From Cynocephalus volans (lineage: Eukaryota; Chordata; Mammalia; Dermoptera; Cynocephalidae), in assembly GCF_027409185.1 (NCBI RefSeq), contig NC_084461.1:190918501-190982500 (forward strand): 64,000 nucleotides of DNA, read 5' to 3'. A program made the position numbers and the translations under genes. Below, piece after piece: positions 1 to 10,293 of this stretch; positions within the stretch are counted from its first letter, which is position 1, and each line of letters begins with the position of its first letter. Under the pieces are notes generated by a model that searched no databases, was not told where the DNA came from, and saw only the letters and a list, made by a program, of their open reading frames with translations.

Positions 1-407
1 GACAAAAGGGATTTTGCAGATGTGATTAAGTTAAAGACCTTGAGATGGGGAGATTATCTTGGATTATCTAGGTGAGTTCAATGTAATCACAAGGGTCCTT
101 ATGAGAGGGAATCAGAGTCAGTGTAGGAGATATGATGGTGGAAGCAGAGAGAGATTAGAAGATGCTACACTGCTGGCCTTGAGGATGGAGCAAGAGACCC
201 CAAGCCGAGAAATGTGGGCAGCCTCTAGAAGCTGGGAAAGGCAAAGAAATAGATTCTCCCCTAGAGCTTCTAGAAGCAATGCAGCCCTGCCAACACCTTG
301 ATTTTAGGACTTCTGACCTCCAGAACTGTAAGAGAATAAATGTGTGTGATTTTAAGCTACCAAGTTTGTGGTAATTTGTTATAGCAGCAACAGGAGATTA
401 ATACAGC
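1..407 (+). mobile_element. MLT1-like ERVL-MaLR solo LTR, 5' truncated by window edge
   Basis: The segment carries the phrases typical of the 3' two thirds of a mammalian MaLR LTR: a 'gattttgcagatgtgatta' stretch near 10-28, 'gacctccagaactgtaagag' near 316, an AATAAA-type signal near 334-340 and the terminal 'gtggtaatttgtta' plus 'gattaatacag' ending near 406. No internal retroviral coding sequence is visible, so it is read as a solo LTR. It aligns by eye with the fuller copy at 2103-2588. The exact subfamily is not certain. It is an old, inert endogenous copy. Confidence 0.72.
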
Positions 408-552
408 ACACCAGGTCTCTGTGCCCACTGCACAGATTAAATGATGATTAAAAGCAAGCTAGGAATCCATTTTCCTTGTGACAGATGACAGTGACAGTTG
501 ACAAATGTAAGGAATAAGAGTGAAAATAGCAATCCTAGTAACAATAGCTAAT

Positions 553-775
553 AATTCTTGAGCCCTTATTATATGCCAACCACACCCAGCTAATGACTTC
601 ATATATGTTATTTCATTTAATCGTCACAAAAGTCATAGGAGGAGGTATTATTATATCATCCCCATTTCATATATGAGAAAACTGAGGCTCGGAGAGGTTA
701 TAAAACATACCCAAGGCCATTCCACTAGAAAGTGGCAGGGCTGGGATTTGCACTCAGGTTTGTGTGATCCCCCAA
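553..775 (-). mobile_element. MIR SINE fragment
   Basis: The plus strand shows the reverse complement of the MIR core: 'gagaaaactgaggctcggag' near 676-695, followed by an 'aaggccat...gtggcagggctgggattt' block and preceded by the LINE-like tail ('ttatatgcca', 'ttatttcatttaatcgtcac'). This is a near full-length MIR read on the minus strand. Confidence 0.85.
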
Positions 776-1339
776 AATCGACGACACTCAAACCTTCCCT
801 GGGCTCAGTTCCTGAGGAAGGAACCCCCTCTTCCTTCCCCACCCCTGCTTTCTCTCTTCCCCAGGGGCCCTCCCTCGCCACCAGCCCCCTTTTCTTTCTC
901 CCCAAGCCTCAACAAAAGGCACTTTCACTCTTCATATGCCATTTTATATGGCACAGACAGCCTGGCATTTTCGAGAGGAACTTTATTTCCTTTTGGCTTC
1001 CGCTCTGCTTTGTAGCGAAGAAAATAGAAATTGCGAAAATATAGACAAGTTCTCCATCTGCAGATTTCTGATCCTGAGAATTCCCTCCAGCCAGGATGGG
1101 TTGGCACTGCAGACTGGCACCATGCCTGGCTTCCTTCCTCTCAGCTCCAGGCCCCCACCTGCTGGGCAGCATCTTGTCTCCCATCCTTGGGAGAGATTTA
1201 CCTAAAATTAACAGTACATGATGATCTTCTTATGGGGGATGTCTGTGCTTTTTCTTTAGCCCTTCTTATGTTAAAAGCACCCCAGTTTTCTTTAGGGGAG
1301 TCACAGATGACTCTCTCTCAGGCCAGGCTACCATGATGG

Positions 1340-1785
1340 GGGCTGACCCTGCCCTAGCTCCTGGAATAGGCAGGCGACCACAGCAGGCCAATGAGAGTAC
1401 CACATCCACTCTCTCCTTACTGGTTGGTTTAGGCACAGGCTCGTGACCCAAAATGAGCCAATCAGAGCTAAGGAATAAGGATCCCTGGTGCCTTTGCTGG
1501 TGCTATTGGGTAAAAGCCACTCTTATTTTTGCTGCAGTTGATGCCTGAAGCAGCTGGGGGCCATCTTTGTCAATGGATGAGGAAAGGACGAAGCCAACAC
1601 AAAGGAAAGTACAACTGAGATTTAAAAAGAGACAAATTTTTGACGACATTTTTTGAGGAGCTGGATCCAGCTGTGCCTGAAGTCCTAGATATAACTATGC
1701 ACTTTTCAGTCAATGAGAAAATAAATTGTTTTTGCTTAAGCCACTTGGTACCAGGTGTCTGTCACTCCCAGCTTGACCAATGTAA
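1340..1785 (+). mobile_element. Ancient interspersed repeat, copy A (family not named)
   Basis: Key stretches are 'gagccaatcagagctaagg' near 1453, 'aagccaacacaaaggaaagt' near 1592, 'gagctggatccagctgtgcc' near 1658 and an AATAAA at about 1720. The reverse complement of the last two stretches recurs at 13300-13400, so this is a dispersed family present at least twice here in opposite orientations. The AATAAA followed by 'gcttaagccact' suggests an LTR-like 3' end, but I cannot name the family reliably. Confidence 0.6.
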
Positions 1786-2102
1786 TAGGTAGCATTTATT
1801 GAGTGCTGTCTTCGTTTGGGCTCCTCTGAAGGCAGGGCTTGAGGCAAGGATGTGGGTGCAGATAACTTATTTGACAGGTGATCTCTGGAAGCAGGAGTGA
1901 GGGATGAGGGAGAGCAAGTCAGGGAAGGAGGAAAGTCTGTGTAAAGGTGCATTGCTGAGGTCACCACTACAAACAACAGACTCGATTTCTCTGGAACCTG
2001 CTGAGGAGTGTAGACAGTGCTTTCCAGAACTGTCTATTGAAGAGACAATTGTCCACCGGCTGCTGTCCTCCACTGCTTGAAGGGCTGACCTCGGGGGTGA
2101 TG
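1786..2102. other. Unassigned stretch, probably diverged repeat
   Basis: The segment 'ggtagcatttattgagtgct' near 1787 looks like the edge of a MIR or L2 fragment. The following 270 bases ('gataacttatttgacaggtg', 'gatctctggaagcaggagtg') resemble an old dispersed repeat that I cannot name. No coding signal is seen. Confidence 0.3.
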
Positions 2103-2588
2103 TGGTAGGCGGAATAATGGTCCCTACAGCCGTCCATGTTCTAATCCCCAGAACCTGTGAAATGTTAGTTTTCATGGCAAAGGGGAATAAAGGCTGCTAA
2201 TCAGCTGACCTTAAAATAGGGAGATTATTCTGGATTATCCGGAGCTGGGGGTGGACAACGTAGTTACAAGAGTCCTGTTAAGTGGAAGAAAAGGGCCACA
2301 GAGGAACAACATAGATGGTAGAGGAAGAAGGACTCGGCCCGACATTGCTGGCTCTGAAGATGGAGGAAGGGCCTGGGAGCCAAGGAACGTGGGCAGCTTC
2401 TAGAAGCTGAAAAAGTCAAGGAAGCAATTCCCCTGTGAGCCTGTAAAGGGAATCGGGCTCTTGATTTTAGCCCAGTGAGACCATGTCAGACTTCTGACCT
2501 CCAGAGATATAAGATAATAAATGTGTGCTGTTTCAAGCCACTCCATGTGTGGTAATTCGATACAGCAGCTCTGGGAAGGTAACAAAAG
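2103..2588 (+). mobile_element. MLT1-like ERVL-MaLR solo LTR, nearly complete
   Basis: The copy runs from the 5' part ('ggcggaataatggtcc', 'ctaatccccagaacctgtg') through 'gggagattattctggattat' to 'gacctccagagatataag', an AATAAA near 2517 and the terminal 'gtgtggtaattcgatacagc'. Order and content match the copy at 1-407, with many substitutions, so it is an old insertion. No internal viral genes flank it. Confidence 0.75.
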
Positions 2589-2632
2589 CTATACTCTAAA
2601 TGCCCAGGCTGCGTTGTGTATGGTTGATCCCC

Positions 2633-2640
2633 TGACGTCA
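2633..2640. promoter_or_regulatory. Palindromic CRE motif TGACGTCA
   Basis: An exact TGACGTCA, the CREB/ATF consensus, lies about 45 bases beyond the LTR at 2103-2588. It contains a CpG that has survived in a CpG-poor area. An 8-base motif is expected about once in this much DNA by chance, so function is unproven. Confidence 0.3.
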
Positions 2641-2644
2641 GACA

Positions 2645-3325
2645 GGGCCTGAGACAGAAAGAGGGAAGACACACAGCTATGCCAGAAGCAGTATGCTGTC
2701 AACACGGAGTGAGTCTTAGCTTGCTTGCACAGAACTGCCCAGTGCACCTGTGACTGAATTAGAGGTGGGTCAAGGGAACCACAGGTGGCTGCCACAAGCA
2801 GTCCCCATGTGCAAGGCACTGTGCTGTGTTGCATGCAACATCTTGTTGACACCTCCATTCAAGTCAAAAGGGCTTTCTCCCTTTTCCCTACACAAGTCCC
2901 CTGGGCCCCCAAAGGCCCCTCTCCTAAAGGGGCTACCCATCTGAGGGACCCCTCCAGAAAGCAGATCATGGGCCCAGCAATGTGGAAAGACCTTCCAAAT
3001 CTCGCAAATGATCATATGACTCCTTCCTGCTCCCCAGGCTGTCAGCCCTGCTTCCCTCCTTGGCTTTTCTGGGAGTCACTCCTCAGGGGCCCCAGCCCCT
3101 CTGGTCCAGTTAGAATTTAACACAATATATGCAGTAACAGTAATATTCAGAAAAGGAAGGGTGTCATTCTCTCCTCTGGACCTGACGATATTCCACCCAG
3201 GGGTGGCAAACGAGTGAATGCACCCCTGCCTATGGCAGGCATCACTAACCGATTACCGCATTCTCACTCAGTGAATTCATCTTTCTCAACACAGTGCTCT
3301 GGGCAGGCACTACTGGTGTAACTGG
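2645..3325. other. No recognisable gene or repeat
   Basis: Mixed-composition unique sequence. The open frames here have no splice sites or protein-like composition. A weak L2-like phrase ('tgcaaggcactgtgctgtg') near 2810 is the only repeat hint. Confidence 0.4.
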
Positions 3326-3329
3326 AGGT

Positions 3330-3490
3330 GGTATGGCCACTACTGGACACTTCTTATATATGAATCTGCCATCCACTTTGATAGCAAACCTTCCAACTCC
3401 CATGAGGAAAGTATTAGCCCAACTTCGAAGGTGAGGAAATTGAATCTCAGAGACATTACATGCGTCTTACTTGTCTGGAGTCACATCATT
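3330..3490 (-). mobile_element. Diverged MIR fragment
   Basis: Reverse-complement MIR core visible as 'gaggaaattgaatctcagag' near 3433, followed by a 'gtctggagtcaca' remnant. It is heavily mutated. Confidence 0.5.
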
Positions 3491-3644
3491 GCTGCTCCTC
3501 ATACAGGAAGTGCCCCTTAAATGAACAAAACACAAAAGCAAACTGCTTGGATTTAATAATCGGTAGGAGAACTGGGCTTATTTAGCTTCAAAATACCCAG
3601 AACAGAAATGGGAGAGGTAAGGAGCCTGTGGGAAAGGAGACTCA

Positions 3645-3835
3645 TTCCCTCATTTATTCATCAGGAATTTTCTGAGCACCTGCTGTTACTGGGTGTTGGG
3701 CGACAGCACTGACTTATCCTCATGGAATTCACAGTCTTATGGGGAAGAGAGGCCAAACACGTATACAAATAAACAATAAACTTACAGATCGTGAAAAGTG
3801 CCCTGGAGGGCATGGGGAAGGTAAAAAGTTAGGGC
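3645..3835 (-). mobile_element. L2 LINE 3'-end fragment
   Basis: The order 'catttattcatcaggaatttt', 'gagcacctgctgttactggg', 'cctcatggaattcacagtct' and 'aaataaacaataaactta' is the reverse complement of the L2 3' end. Confidence 0.75.
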
Positions 3836-4045
3836 ACTTCAGGACTGTCTATTAGCAAGCAGCTTTCTCTCCTTACAAATATCCTCCCATTTGACTCCTG
3901 GGATCCTCCCAAACAGATCATTTTTATCCTCAGTCCCCAATAGTGCATGCCCATTTTCTCAGATAACTACCCTGTTTCTGTCACTCCATCATGGTTCCTA
4001 ATTTAGTCTCCCTGAATTAATCATTTTAGCTCTTTTTCCTGTACC

Positions 4046-4115
4046 AGTTAAACATTTATTCAGCACCTACTGTGTGTATGAGAGAAGCTGTGTAAGTTGC
4101 TTTGATTCTATAGTT
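4046..4115 (-). mobile_element. Short L2/MIR tail fragment
   Basis: 'aacatttattcagcacctac' followed by 'tgtgtgtatgagagaagctg' is a short remnant of the shared L2/MIR 3' tail. It is too short to classify further. Confidence 0.45.
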
Positions 4116-4831
4116 ACCCGTGAGCTCTGTTATCCTGGGAGCCCAAAACCATAGTGAGGGAGGGACGAGGTCTGCAAACCATGTGTTAGTTGATCACTAG
4201 AGCCATAAGAATCCTGCAGGTTAAACTTTGTAGAGGTGGAAAGTTCAAATGCCCAGTGTGACCAGGCAGGAACCATGAATGAGTGAAAAGTAGCTGGGTG
4301 TAATACAATAGGGAGTGGTGGAGACTGTGGTAAACTGGAGACCTCATGCTCTGCCTACGAGGTGTGACCACTGCTCATCTCCAGCAGATGGCTGCCATGC
4401 AGAAATACAGGCCTGGCATGGATAGATTTTTCTATTCTTTTAAGAACCTAGAAATTTAAATGTTTATGTGAAGTCTCCCAATTTTTAAATGTTGGCAACT
4501 AATACAACTAAAAATAAAAACTGAATGAGGAAGACAAACTCATTGCCCACAGGCTGATCTGAGTCAGACTTCTCGTTTTATAGATGGGGAAAGTGAGATT
4601 TTACAAGGAAGCTCAGCTTGACCCATTTTTCCTTAGGACCAGAAGCACATGGAGCCTCTTTCTCAGGGTCACCAACTCCTGCCCAGGAATTCCAGGCCCA
4701 GGGAATTTCCCCCTGAGTGGAACCAGACTGGGTGGTGGAGGCAGAACTTTTTCTAAGTGCAGGACTCATCATGCGCACCCACATTCCTGATGCATTTTTC
4801 AGAGGCTGGAAGATGAGTCTGGCTGTGTGTG

Positions 4832-5275
4832 TCCAGGAGTCCTCGTTTTCACTCATGGTCTCAGTCTCTCTGCGTCTCTCAGTGTTTCTGCGCCCCCCCC
4901 CCCCATGTCTATCTTTTAGCAACAAATTCTCTGACTTTGGTTCTGTTTCTGCCTCTCTGTGTCTTTCTCTGTTTCTTGGTCTCTCTCTGCTTCTTTCTTT
5001 GTTTCCCTTAGTGCAGTCTCTTCTCCTCTCTCTGTACCTTCTGTCCGTGTCTCTCAGTCCATTGCTTGGTCTCCATTCTTTCTGTCTCTCTCATCATCTC
5101 CGCCCCTCTATGGTCTGTCTCTCTTCATCTCTCTCTTTCTCCTTCTCCCCCTGTCTCTCTCTGCTCTTTCAGCACCTCTGTCTGTCTCTTCCCATCTCTC
5201 CCTCCATCTCTGCCACCCTCACTTGCTCCCCTCCCACACCCCCATCCCCCTAGACCTCTCCTCCCCTGCCCTCTG
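4832..5275 (+). repeat. Long pyrimidine-rich (TCTCTG/CT) low-complexity tract
   Basis: About 440 bases dominated by C and T, built from degenerate 'tctctctg' and 'tctgtctct' words and including a run of twelve C at 4893-4904. It is open in several frames only because it is simple, giving Leu/Ser-rich nonsense. On the minus strand it is a polypurine tract. Confidence 0.9.
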
Positions 5276-5440
5276 AGTCCCTCTGGCCACCATGGAAAGG
5301 TTACTGTAAACGGGAATGAAGCCGAGGGCAAAAGTAATCAACCCCCTGGCTGACCTCCGATCCCACTCCCCACGCCCAGGCTGGTGGAGATGAAGCCCGT
5401 GGTCTCCGGCTGAGCCCCCTCCCCCAGCACAACCCCACGG

Positions 5441-5461
5441 CCCCCCTCCCTCCCCACCCCC
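5441..5461 (-). promoter_or_regulatory. G-quadruplex motif, minus strand
   Basis: Four C runs of 6, 3, 4 and 5 separated by single bases (t, t, a) give the tightest possible G4 pattern on the minus strand. More C runs lie just upstream, at 5415-5436. It sits 118 bases before the X-box at 5580. Confidence 0.6.
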
Positions 5462-5469
5462 AGGTCCCC

Positions 5470-5660
5470 TTGCTGACAAAAGGCCTATCTTCTCTCTGCC
5501 TAAATGATTTAAATTCTAATCAAACATCATTTATAGTACATCTCGGAGCCGTCTCCTGGGAGCTGCTCCCACATGAGACGTTGCCATGGCAACCAGGGGG
5601 TCTTGTTTCAGAAATGTCAGATTGTATTATTGTCTTCACACTTCTCTGATAACCTGGTGT
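5470..5660. promoter_or_regulatory. Unique enhancer-like block around an RFX X-box
   Basis: Between low-complexity tracts lies unique AT-rich sequence ('aaatgatttaaattctaatc', 'aaacatcatttatagtac') that shows no repeat signature and leads into the X-box. Its composition contrast with the flanks and the TAAT-type sites resemble conserved non-coding elements. Conservation cannot be tested here. Confidence 0.4.
5580..5593. promoter_or_regulatory. Perfect palindromic RFX X-box
   Basis: The 14 bases GTTGCCATGGCAAC form an exact inverted repeat and match the high-affinity RFX-family site (two GTTGCC half-sites without spacer). An identical 14-mer occurs at 10982-10995. RFX factors bind such sites at ciliary, MHC class II and neural enhancers. 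Which of these would apply here is unknown. Confidence 0.6.
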
Positions 5661-6129
5661 CTCTCCCTCTCTCTCCCGCTTCCTCACTCACACCACCATC
5701 CCCAGGATTTTATTCCTCCTCTCTCTCTCCCTCTCTCGCTGCTTCTCTAGCCTCCATTCAAACCTCCAGCCTCTTCCCAGGACCCCCAGCCTTCTTCTGA
5801 GCCCAGGAGAAAATGGCCTGATCAATTTCATCTCCCAGCCTCTCACCAGGCCTGATGCCCCCTCCCATAGTTCTGGCCCTGGGACCTCCCTGCTTTGGGA
5901 AAGGTGTCTCTCCCCTACCACCCCTCATCTTCAGCAGACACACTCCCCCCTCTAGGGGTTTGCTGGAATGCTCTGGTGTCATTTTATTTTGCTAGATATG
6001 AAAATAAGACATAGATTTTTCCAGGCGATGCGTGTGTGAAGTTCTAATCTGGCTTTTCAGAATTTTTTTTCTTTTGGGGGAGGGGGTAGTGGTGGGAGAA
6101 ACCAAGCTCCTGATGGGATCCAAATGGAG

Positions 6130-6436
6130 AGGTGTGGTGTGATGTGTGTCCTCGTGCATGTGTGTATATGTGTTTGTGTTCATGTGCACATGTGCATGTG
6201 TGTACTTGTTCTCATGTGTGTGTAGGTATGCATGTGTATATGGGTTTTGTGTGTACATGTGTGCCTGTGCCCATGGGCATGCAATGTGTGCATGTGTGCA
6301 TACATGCATGCATGTGCACAGGTGTGCCTGTGTATATGGGTGTTTGTGCATTCATGTGTGTGTGCGTGCACGTGTGTGTGTGCCCATGCTCATGTGTGTG
6401 CATGCATATGTGTGTGTGTGTGTGCATGTGTGTGAT
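6130..6436 (+). repeat. (TG)-rich compound microsatellite
   Basis: About 300 bases of degenerate alternating purine-pyrimidine sequence made of 'tgtgtg', 'catgtg' and 'tatg' words. It is simple-sequence DNA capable in principle of Z-form. Cys/His/Val-rich open frames on both strands are artefacts of the repeat. Confidence 0.92.
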
Positions 6437-6599
6437 GTAGGAGATGTTTTTCCCAGTATGGCTGTTGGCACCTAACAGACTCCAAGGGTCTGAGTACCTG
6501 CCCTGGTCCTCACGCGGTCCTTCCTGAGCATTAGTGAGTATATTTTGCCAAGATTTTCACATCCAGGTCAAAGTCTTCACCCTGTCTGCTGCTGAGATT

Positions 6600-6760
6600 C
6601 ATTAGCCCCACAAATGGCTGAGAAAGATTTTCTAAGCCCAACAATCCCCTCATACCACAGATGGGTAAACTGAACCCCAGGAGGGGCAGCGGTGTGTTCA
6701 AGGTTCAAGGTCATAGAAGGGCCAGAGGCAGCTCTGGAGCCAAAGTCTCCCCTTGCCAGG
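6600..6760 (-). mobile_element. Diverged MIR fragment
   Basis: 'cacagatgggtaaactgaac' near 6656 followed by 'caaggttcaaggtcatagaa' and 'gctctggagccaaag' preserves the order of a reverse-complement MIR. Confidence 0.6.
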
Positions 6761-6879
6761 CCACTCAGGTGACTGGCAGAATGTCAGCATAGGAACTGGA
6801 GCCCACTGCCCCTCAGAGCCCACTGCAGAGGCACAGGCTGGCTGCATTTGGGTAGCCCTGCCAGGCTCTTGCAGGGCTG

Positions 6880-7110
6880 GCAGTTGAGGTTCACTGTGTG
6901 CCAGGCATTGCTAATCTGTTTGCAAGAATTATGTCATTTATTCCTTGCAACAACTAGAAGGAGGTTCTATCATTATCCCCATTTTGCACATGGGGAAACT
7001 GAGGCTCAGAGAGGTTCTGTGATGCAGCCCAAATTTGCAGAGTAAATGGCAGAGGTAGGATTCGAATGGAGGACTCTGCGGCCCTGAAGTGCACCTTTGC
7101 CAGTCACCAT
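6880..7110 (-). mobile_element. MIR SINE, near full length
   Basis: Reverse-complement core at 6976-7016 ('attttgcacatggggaaact' then 'gaggctcagagaggtt'), with the LINE-like tail upstream ('gtgtgccaggcattgctaat') and the tRNA-like head side downstream ('ggtaggattcgaatgga'). Confidence 0.85.
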
Positions 7111-7334
7111 GCTACTTCCTGTGGTGAGAAAACCCTGCCCCCTTGAGCACTGAGTAGATGGGGATGGTGCAATCGGGCTTTGTCCCTGACACCCAGAGGG
7201 TCGCATCACAAGGAGGAGAGCAGAGAGTTCACAGACACAATCAAGTGAGTCTGCCAGCTGCAGTGGCCAGGGGCAGCAGCATGGGGTGGAGGACCGAGGT
7301 GGGCCAAACAAAAACTAGATTCAAAATGTCCCCA

Positions 7335-7420
7335 AGAATCTCCCTGCTCTATTTCACAGACAGGAAAACTGAGACTCAGGAACCTGTATAGGGCAGAGGT
7401 GGCCCTCAGCCGGGTCTGAG
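7335..7420 (-). mobile_element. MIR fragment
   Basis: 'cagacaggaaaactgagact' near 7358 followed by 'gggcagaggtggccc' is a short reverse-complement MIR core. Confidence 0.55.
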
Positions 7421-7454
7421 TGACTCCGGAAATTCCTACTATCTGGCAAGGAGC

Positions 7455-7610
7455 CATATGCCTGGGGCCAAACCCCAGCTCTGCCCCTCACTGGCTAAAT
7501 GACCCTGGGATCATTACCTACCCTCCCAGAGCCTCAGTTTCCCCACTTTATAGGATGGAAGTGAGGATTACACAAGTTACTATTGGACAGCATTTAGGAG
7601 ATGCTGGCAG
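7455..7610 (+). mobile_element. MIR fragment
   Basis: Sense MIR: 'cagctctgcccctcactggc' near 7476, 'gcctcagtttccccacttta' at 7531-7550 and 'gtgaggattacacaagttac' near 7561. It lies head to head with the minus-strand fragment just before it. Confidence 0.75.
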
Positions 7611-7914
7611 GTGGGAGCCCTGGGAAGTTCCATTTGAGTGGTCATTCTGCAGACCTGAGCGCCCTGCTTGGATCCAGACACCTTCCTTACCCCTGGTTCC
7701 TTTCTTTATAACTAGTGTGTTTGGCCACCCCCAAGGAGTCCCAGAAACTGGGCCCCGGCCCCTCCTCTGTGTGAGGTCAAATCCTTAGGAGATGTTGACT
7801 CTCCCTCTTCCTCTTATCACTTCTGAGCACAGGGCCCCATGTTTTCATTTCTCACTGGGCCTTGCAGAGTCTGTGTCTGGTCCTGACTGGACATGGCTAA
7901 ATGCGGAGAAAGAC

Positions 7915-8042
7915 ATCCTGCTGTCTCTCTGGGTCCGTCGCTGCCTCTGTGTCTCTTTGGGCTCAGGGTCTCTCACTGTCTCTTTGCATCTCCTTCTGGG
8001 TCTCTCACTGTCTCTCTGGGTCTCACTGTCTCTGTCTCCCGG
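7915..8042 (+). repeat. Pyrimidine-rich short tandem tract
   Basis: Degenerate repetition of 'gggtctctcactgtctct' (seen near 7966, 8000 and 8019) embedded in CT-rich sequence. It resembles the tract at 4832-5275 in word content. Confidence 0.75.
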
Positions 8043-8119
8043 CATACCACGGAGCCCCAGGGGCAGAATGTGGAAGCCAGAGAGAGAGACACACATGGAG
8101 TCCCGGAGTTGCAGCAAGG

Positions 8120-8480
8120 CTGCCGGCCTGGCCTGGCCTCCCCGCTGCCCAGCCGCCCGCACCGCGTGTTTGTCCAGGGCGAGCTGCATTGATCCGCGGC
8201 TGCCCGCGCCGCCATCTGATAAATCCCGGCTGCGGTAATGAACCTCCCCGCACACCGCTCACAAAGCACACACTAGCCCTGGCCCCAGCGGTTAATATTT
8301 AACTGAATAAGGGCCATAAATATGGAAAATGGGACTTTTAATTAAATAAGCAGCTTTTAAAAGGGCCCTTGGGCGGGAGAGGCTTTTGTTTAAATATGAT
8401 TGATTTGACATGTCCTTTCGCTCTCACACTCTCCCGAGCTCCTTTCCACGTTAACTCTTGGCCCCCGGCCCCGGTAGCAA
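8120..8480. promoter_or_regulatory. Candidate conserved non-coding enhancer block
   Basis: The block passes from a small CpG-rich patch (8140-8260, many retained CpGs such as those in 'gatccgcggctgcccgcgcc') into an AT-rich core with homeodomain-type sites: 'gcggtaatgaac' near 8233, 'gcggttaatatttaactgaa' near 8289 and 'cttttaattaaataagcagc' near 8335. There is also a CCATAAATATGG near-palindrome at 8314-8325 and a GC box near 8370. No repeat signature is seen. The pattern is that of a deeply conserved developmental enhancer, but this is inference from composition. Confidence 0.45.
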
Positions 8481-8739
8481 GTCGGCGGCAGCCAGACCCT
8501 GTCCTGCTGGAGGAAGGGGGCTCCCTGCTGGAGGAAGCGCGCTGCAGTGGGAAGGAGGTGCCCTGGGGGCTAGAATTGACAACCCAGCTGCACAGCCTCC
8601 CACATTTAGGTTAAGGCCCATCCGAGGCCGTCTCCATTTGGTGGAACACGTATTTCAACCTCCTGCAGGAATGGGCTAGCAGGGCAGGCGCCTCCAGATC
8701 CTGGGGTGTAGGTTCCCTTTTAAAAGTGGTGCCATCCAG

Positions 8740-8830
8740 CTGTGTTTCCTTTGGTGGCCTTTCTGTCTGTGCCTCAGTTTCCTCATCTGTGATATGGAGA
8801 TGATTATGGTACCAACTTCACAGATTAAGT
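8740..8830 (+). mobile_element. MIR core fragment
   Basis: 'gtgcctcagtttcctcatct' at 8769-8788 with flanking 'gatatggagatgattatggt' is an unmistakable sense MIR core. Confidence 0.8.
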
Positions 8831-9204
8831 GTGTTCAGATTAAGTGTGTCCCAGGCCACAGTAGGGCTCCCAGAATGTTTGTTTTGTTTCCTAGTGTTTG
8901 CCAGGATTATGGCCGGAGGCTGTGTGGCTGCTGAGAGGCCACAGAGGCAGCTTGGAGGGCACATTCCCATATTCAGATCCGATCTCGCATTTTCATTTTG
9001 CACTGCATCCTGCAAAATATGAGCTGGTTCTGCCGCTACCCATCCATAGGCCACAGTCTTGGTGGCTTGGAAAGTAGTAACTCATTTGAGGAACTTAGAA
9101 TTCTCCAAATCCCAGGCCTGGAAGAAGGTCTGTCTTCTGCCTCCAGGCTGGCGGCCTTTAACTTTCAAAACTTTTCAAAAAAAGAAACCATATCCTCTCT
9201 ATTA

Positions 9205-9390
9205 CGAATTTAATATTTATGAAGCACTTTCTACGTGCTGATTTTGTTTATGCCTGACCTCAGAGCCCTATTTCCTTCCCCGCTTCCAGGGCAAGGACCG
9301 GATGCTCACAGAAGCCAAGTAGTCAGCCTGGAGTTGCCCAGCTAGGGAGCAGGATTTGAAACCAGGCTGCTTGCCTCCAGCGCCTGTATC
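9205..9390 (-). mobile_element. Diverged MIR fragment
   Basis: 'aatatttatgaagcactttc' near 9212 is the tail side, and 'gttgcccagctagggagcag' with 'gatttgaaaccaggctgc' near 9334-9371 the head side of a reverse-complement MIR. The central core is largely lost. Confidence 0.6.
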
Positions 9391-9639
9391 TTCCTAGTCT
9401 GATGCAGGCCCATGCCCATGCAGACCAGACTCGTGTCTGGTCTGGTTCTGGCATCTCTGAGCTGACATAGAAGTCACCTCTCTGGATAATTTTGACATCT
9501 TCCATTACCTAAGTGGAGGGAAAGAAAAGGGAGGGGCTTGATGATGGTTACACAGCTTTCTAATTTATGAAGACCTCCACCCCCACCCCTGCCCGCTGCA
9601 CCCAGCCACAATTTCTTCCTCTTCCCAAATCAGATAAGT

Positions 9640-9850
9640 CCTTGCTTACCCACACTCAAAGGCTACCTCTTCCAGGAAGCCTTCCCAGATGCACTCTGCT
9701 TGTGATGGCGCATCCCTTTCCTAACTCTTCCAGTACTGGCCTTGCAGAGTGAGTAGTTGACTCCACCCCGTTGTACTGTTTCTTGCAGCCATTCATTCAT
9801 TCGTCCATCCATTCCTTCACACAGTCGATTACCATTTATTGATGACTTAT
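9640..9850 (+). mobile_element. L2 LINE 3'-end fragment
   Basis: 'ctcttccaggaagccttccc' near 9668 and the terminal 'cattcattcattcgtccatc' near 9791 follow the L2 3' end order. Confidence 0.6.
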
Positions 9851-10004
9851 TATTTCCCCACTTTAAAGATCAGGTTTTTTTTTTTTTTTCTTTTTAACAT
9901 TTTGAAACTGGAATATATTACATATATGACACCCACTTTTATTTGCTAAAAATACTGTAATTGAATGGATGGTGCCTTTTGCAATGTATGCCATTTTCAG
10001 ACTG

Positions 10005-10125
10005 TGGAAATAAGAGTTTGTGCGCAGCCCTGTGCTAAGTGTTGGGAAGATTGGGATAAATCAGACAGACCTGCTTGCTACCTACTGGAAGCTTACCATC
10101 TAGTGCAGATTATATTTAAAAAGAA
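10005..10125 (-). mobile_element. L2 fragment
   Basis: 'ccctgtgctaagtgttggga' near 10028 and 'ctactggaagcttaccatct' near 10082 correspond to the reverse complement of the L2 3' end. Confidence 0.6.
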
Positions 10126-10293
10126 ACACCCAATTCTGACTTGTTTACTCTTACAGTTTTACTTAACCCTCTGAATTCCTGTGACTCTGTGGTCAGAAAT
10201 GTGTTCCTCTTTTCCCAGGAATGGGTGATTTAGTGAAGGGAAGAGGTAATGAGAATTGAGAGCCTAGGCTCTGACAGGAATTATCATGTAGCA

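Noticed and set aside
4717..5353. Long overlapping Leu/Ser-rich open frames
   Set aside because: They lie wholly in the pyrimidine-rich simple tract; several frames are open at once, which is an effect of composition.
6132..6475. Cys/Val/His-rich small 'proteins' on both strands, like metal-binding peptides
   Set aside because: They are translations of a degenerate (TG)n repeat.
7792..8302. Multi-frame coding region over the CpG-rich patch at 8.1 kb
   Set aside because: Frames are open because of CT-repeats and high GC. There is no consistent splice pair or protein-like sequence.
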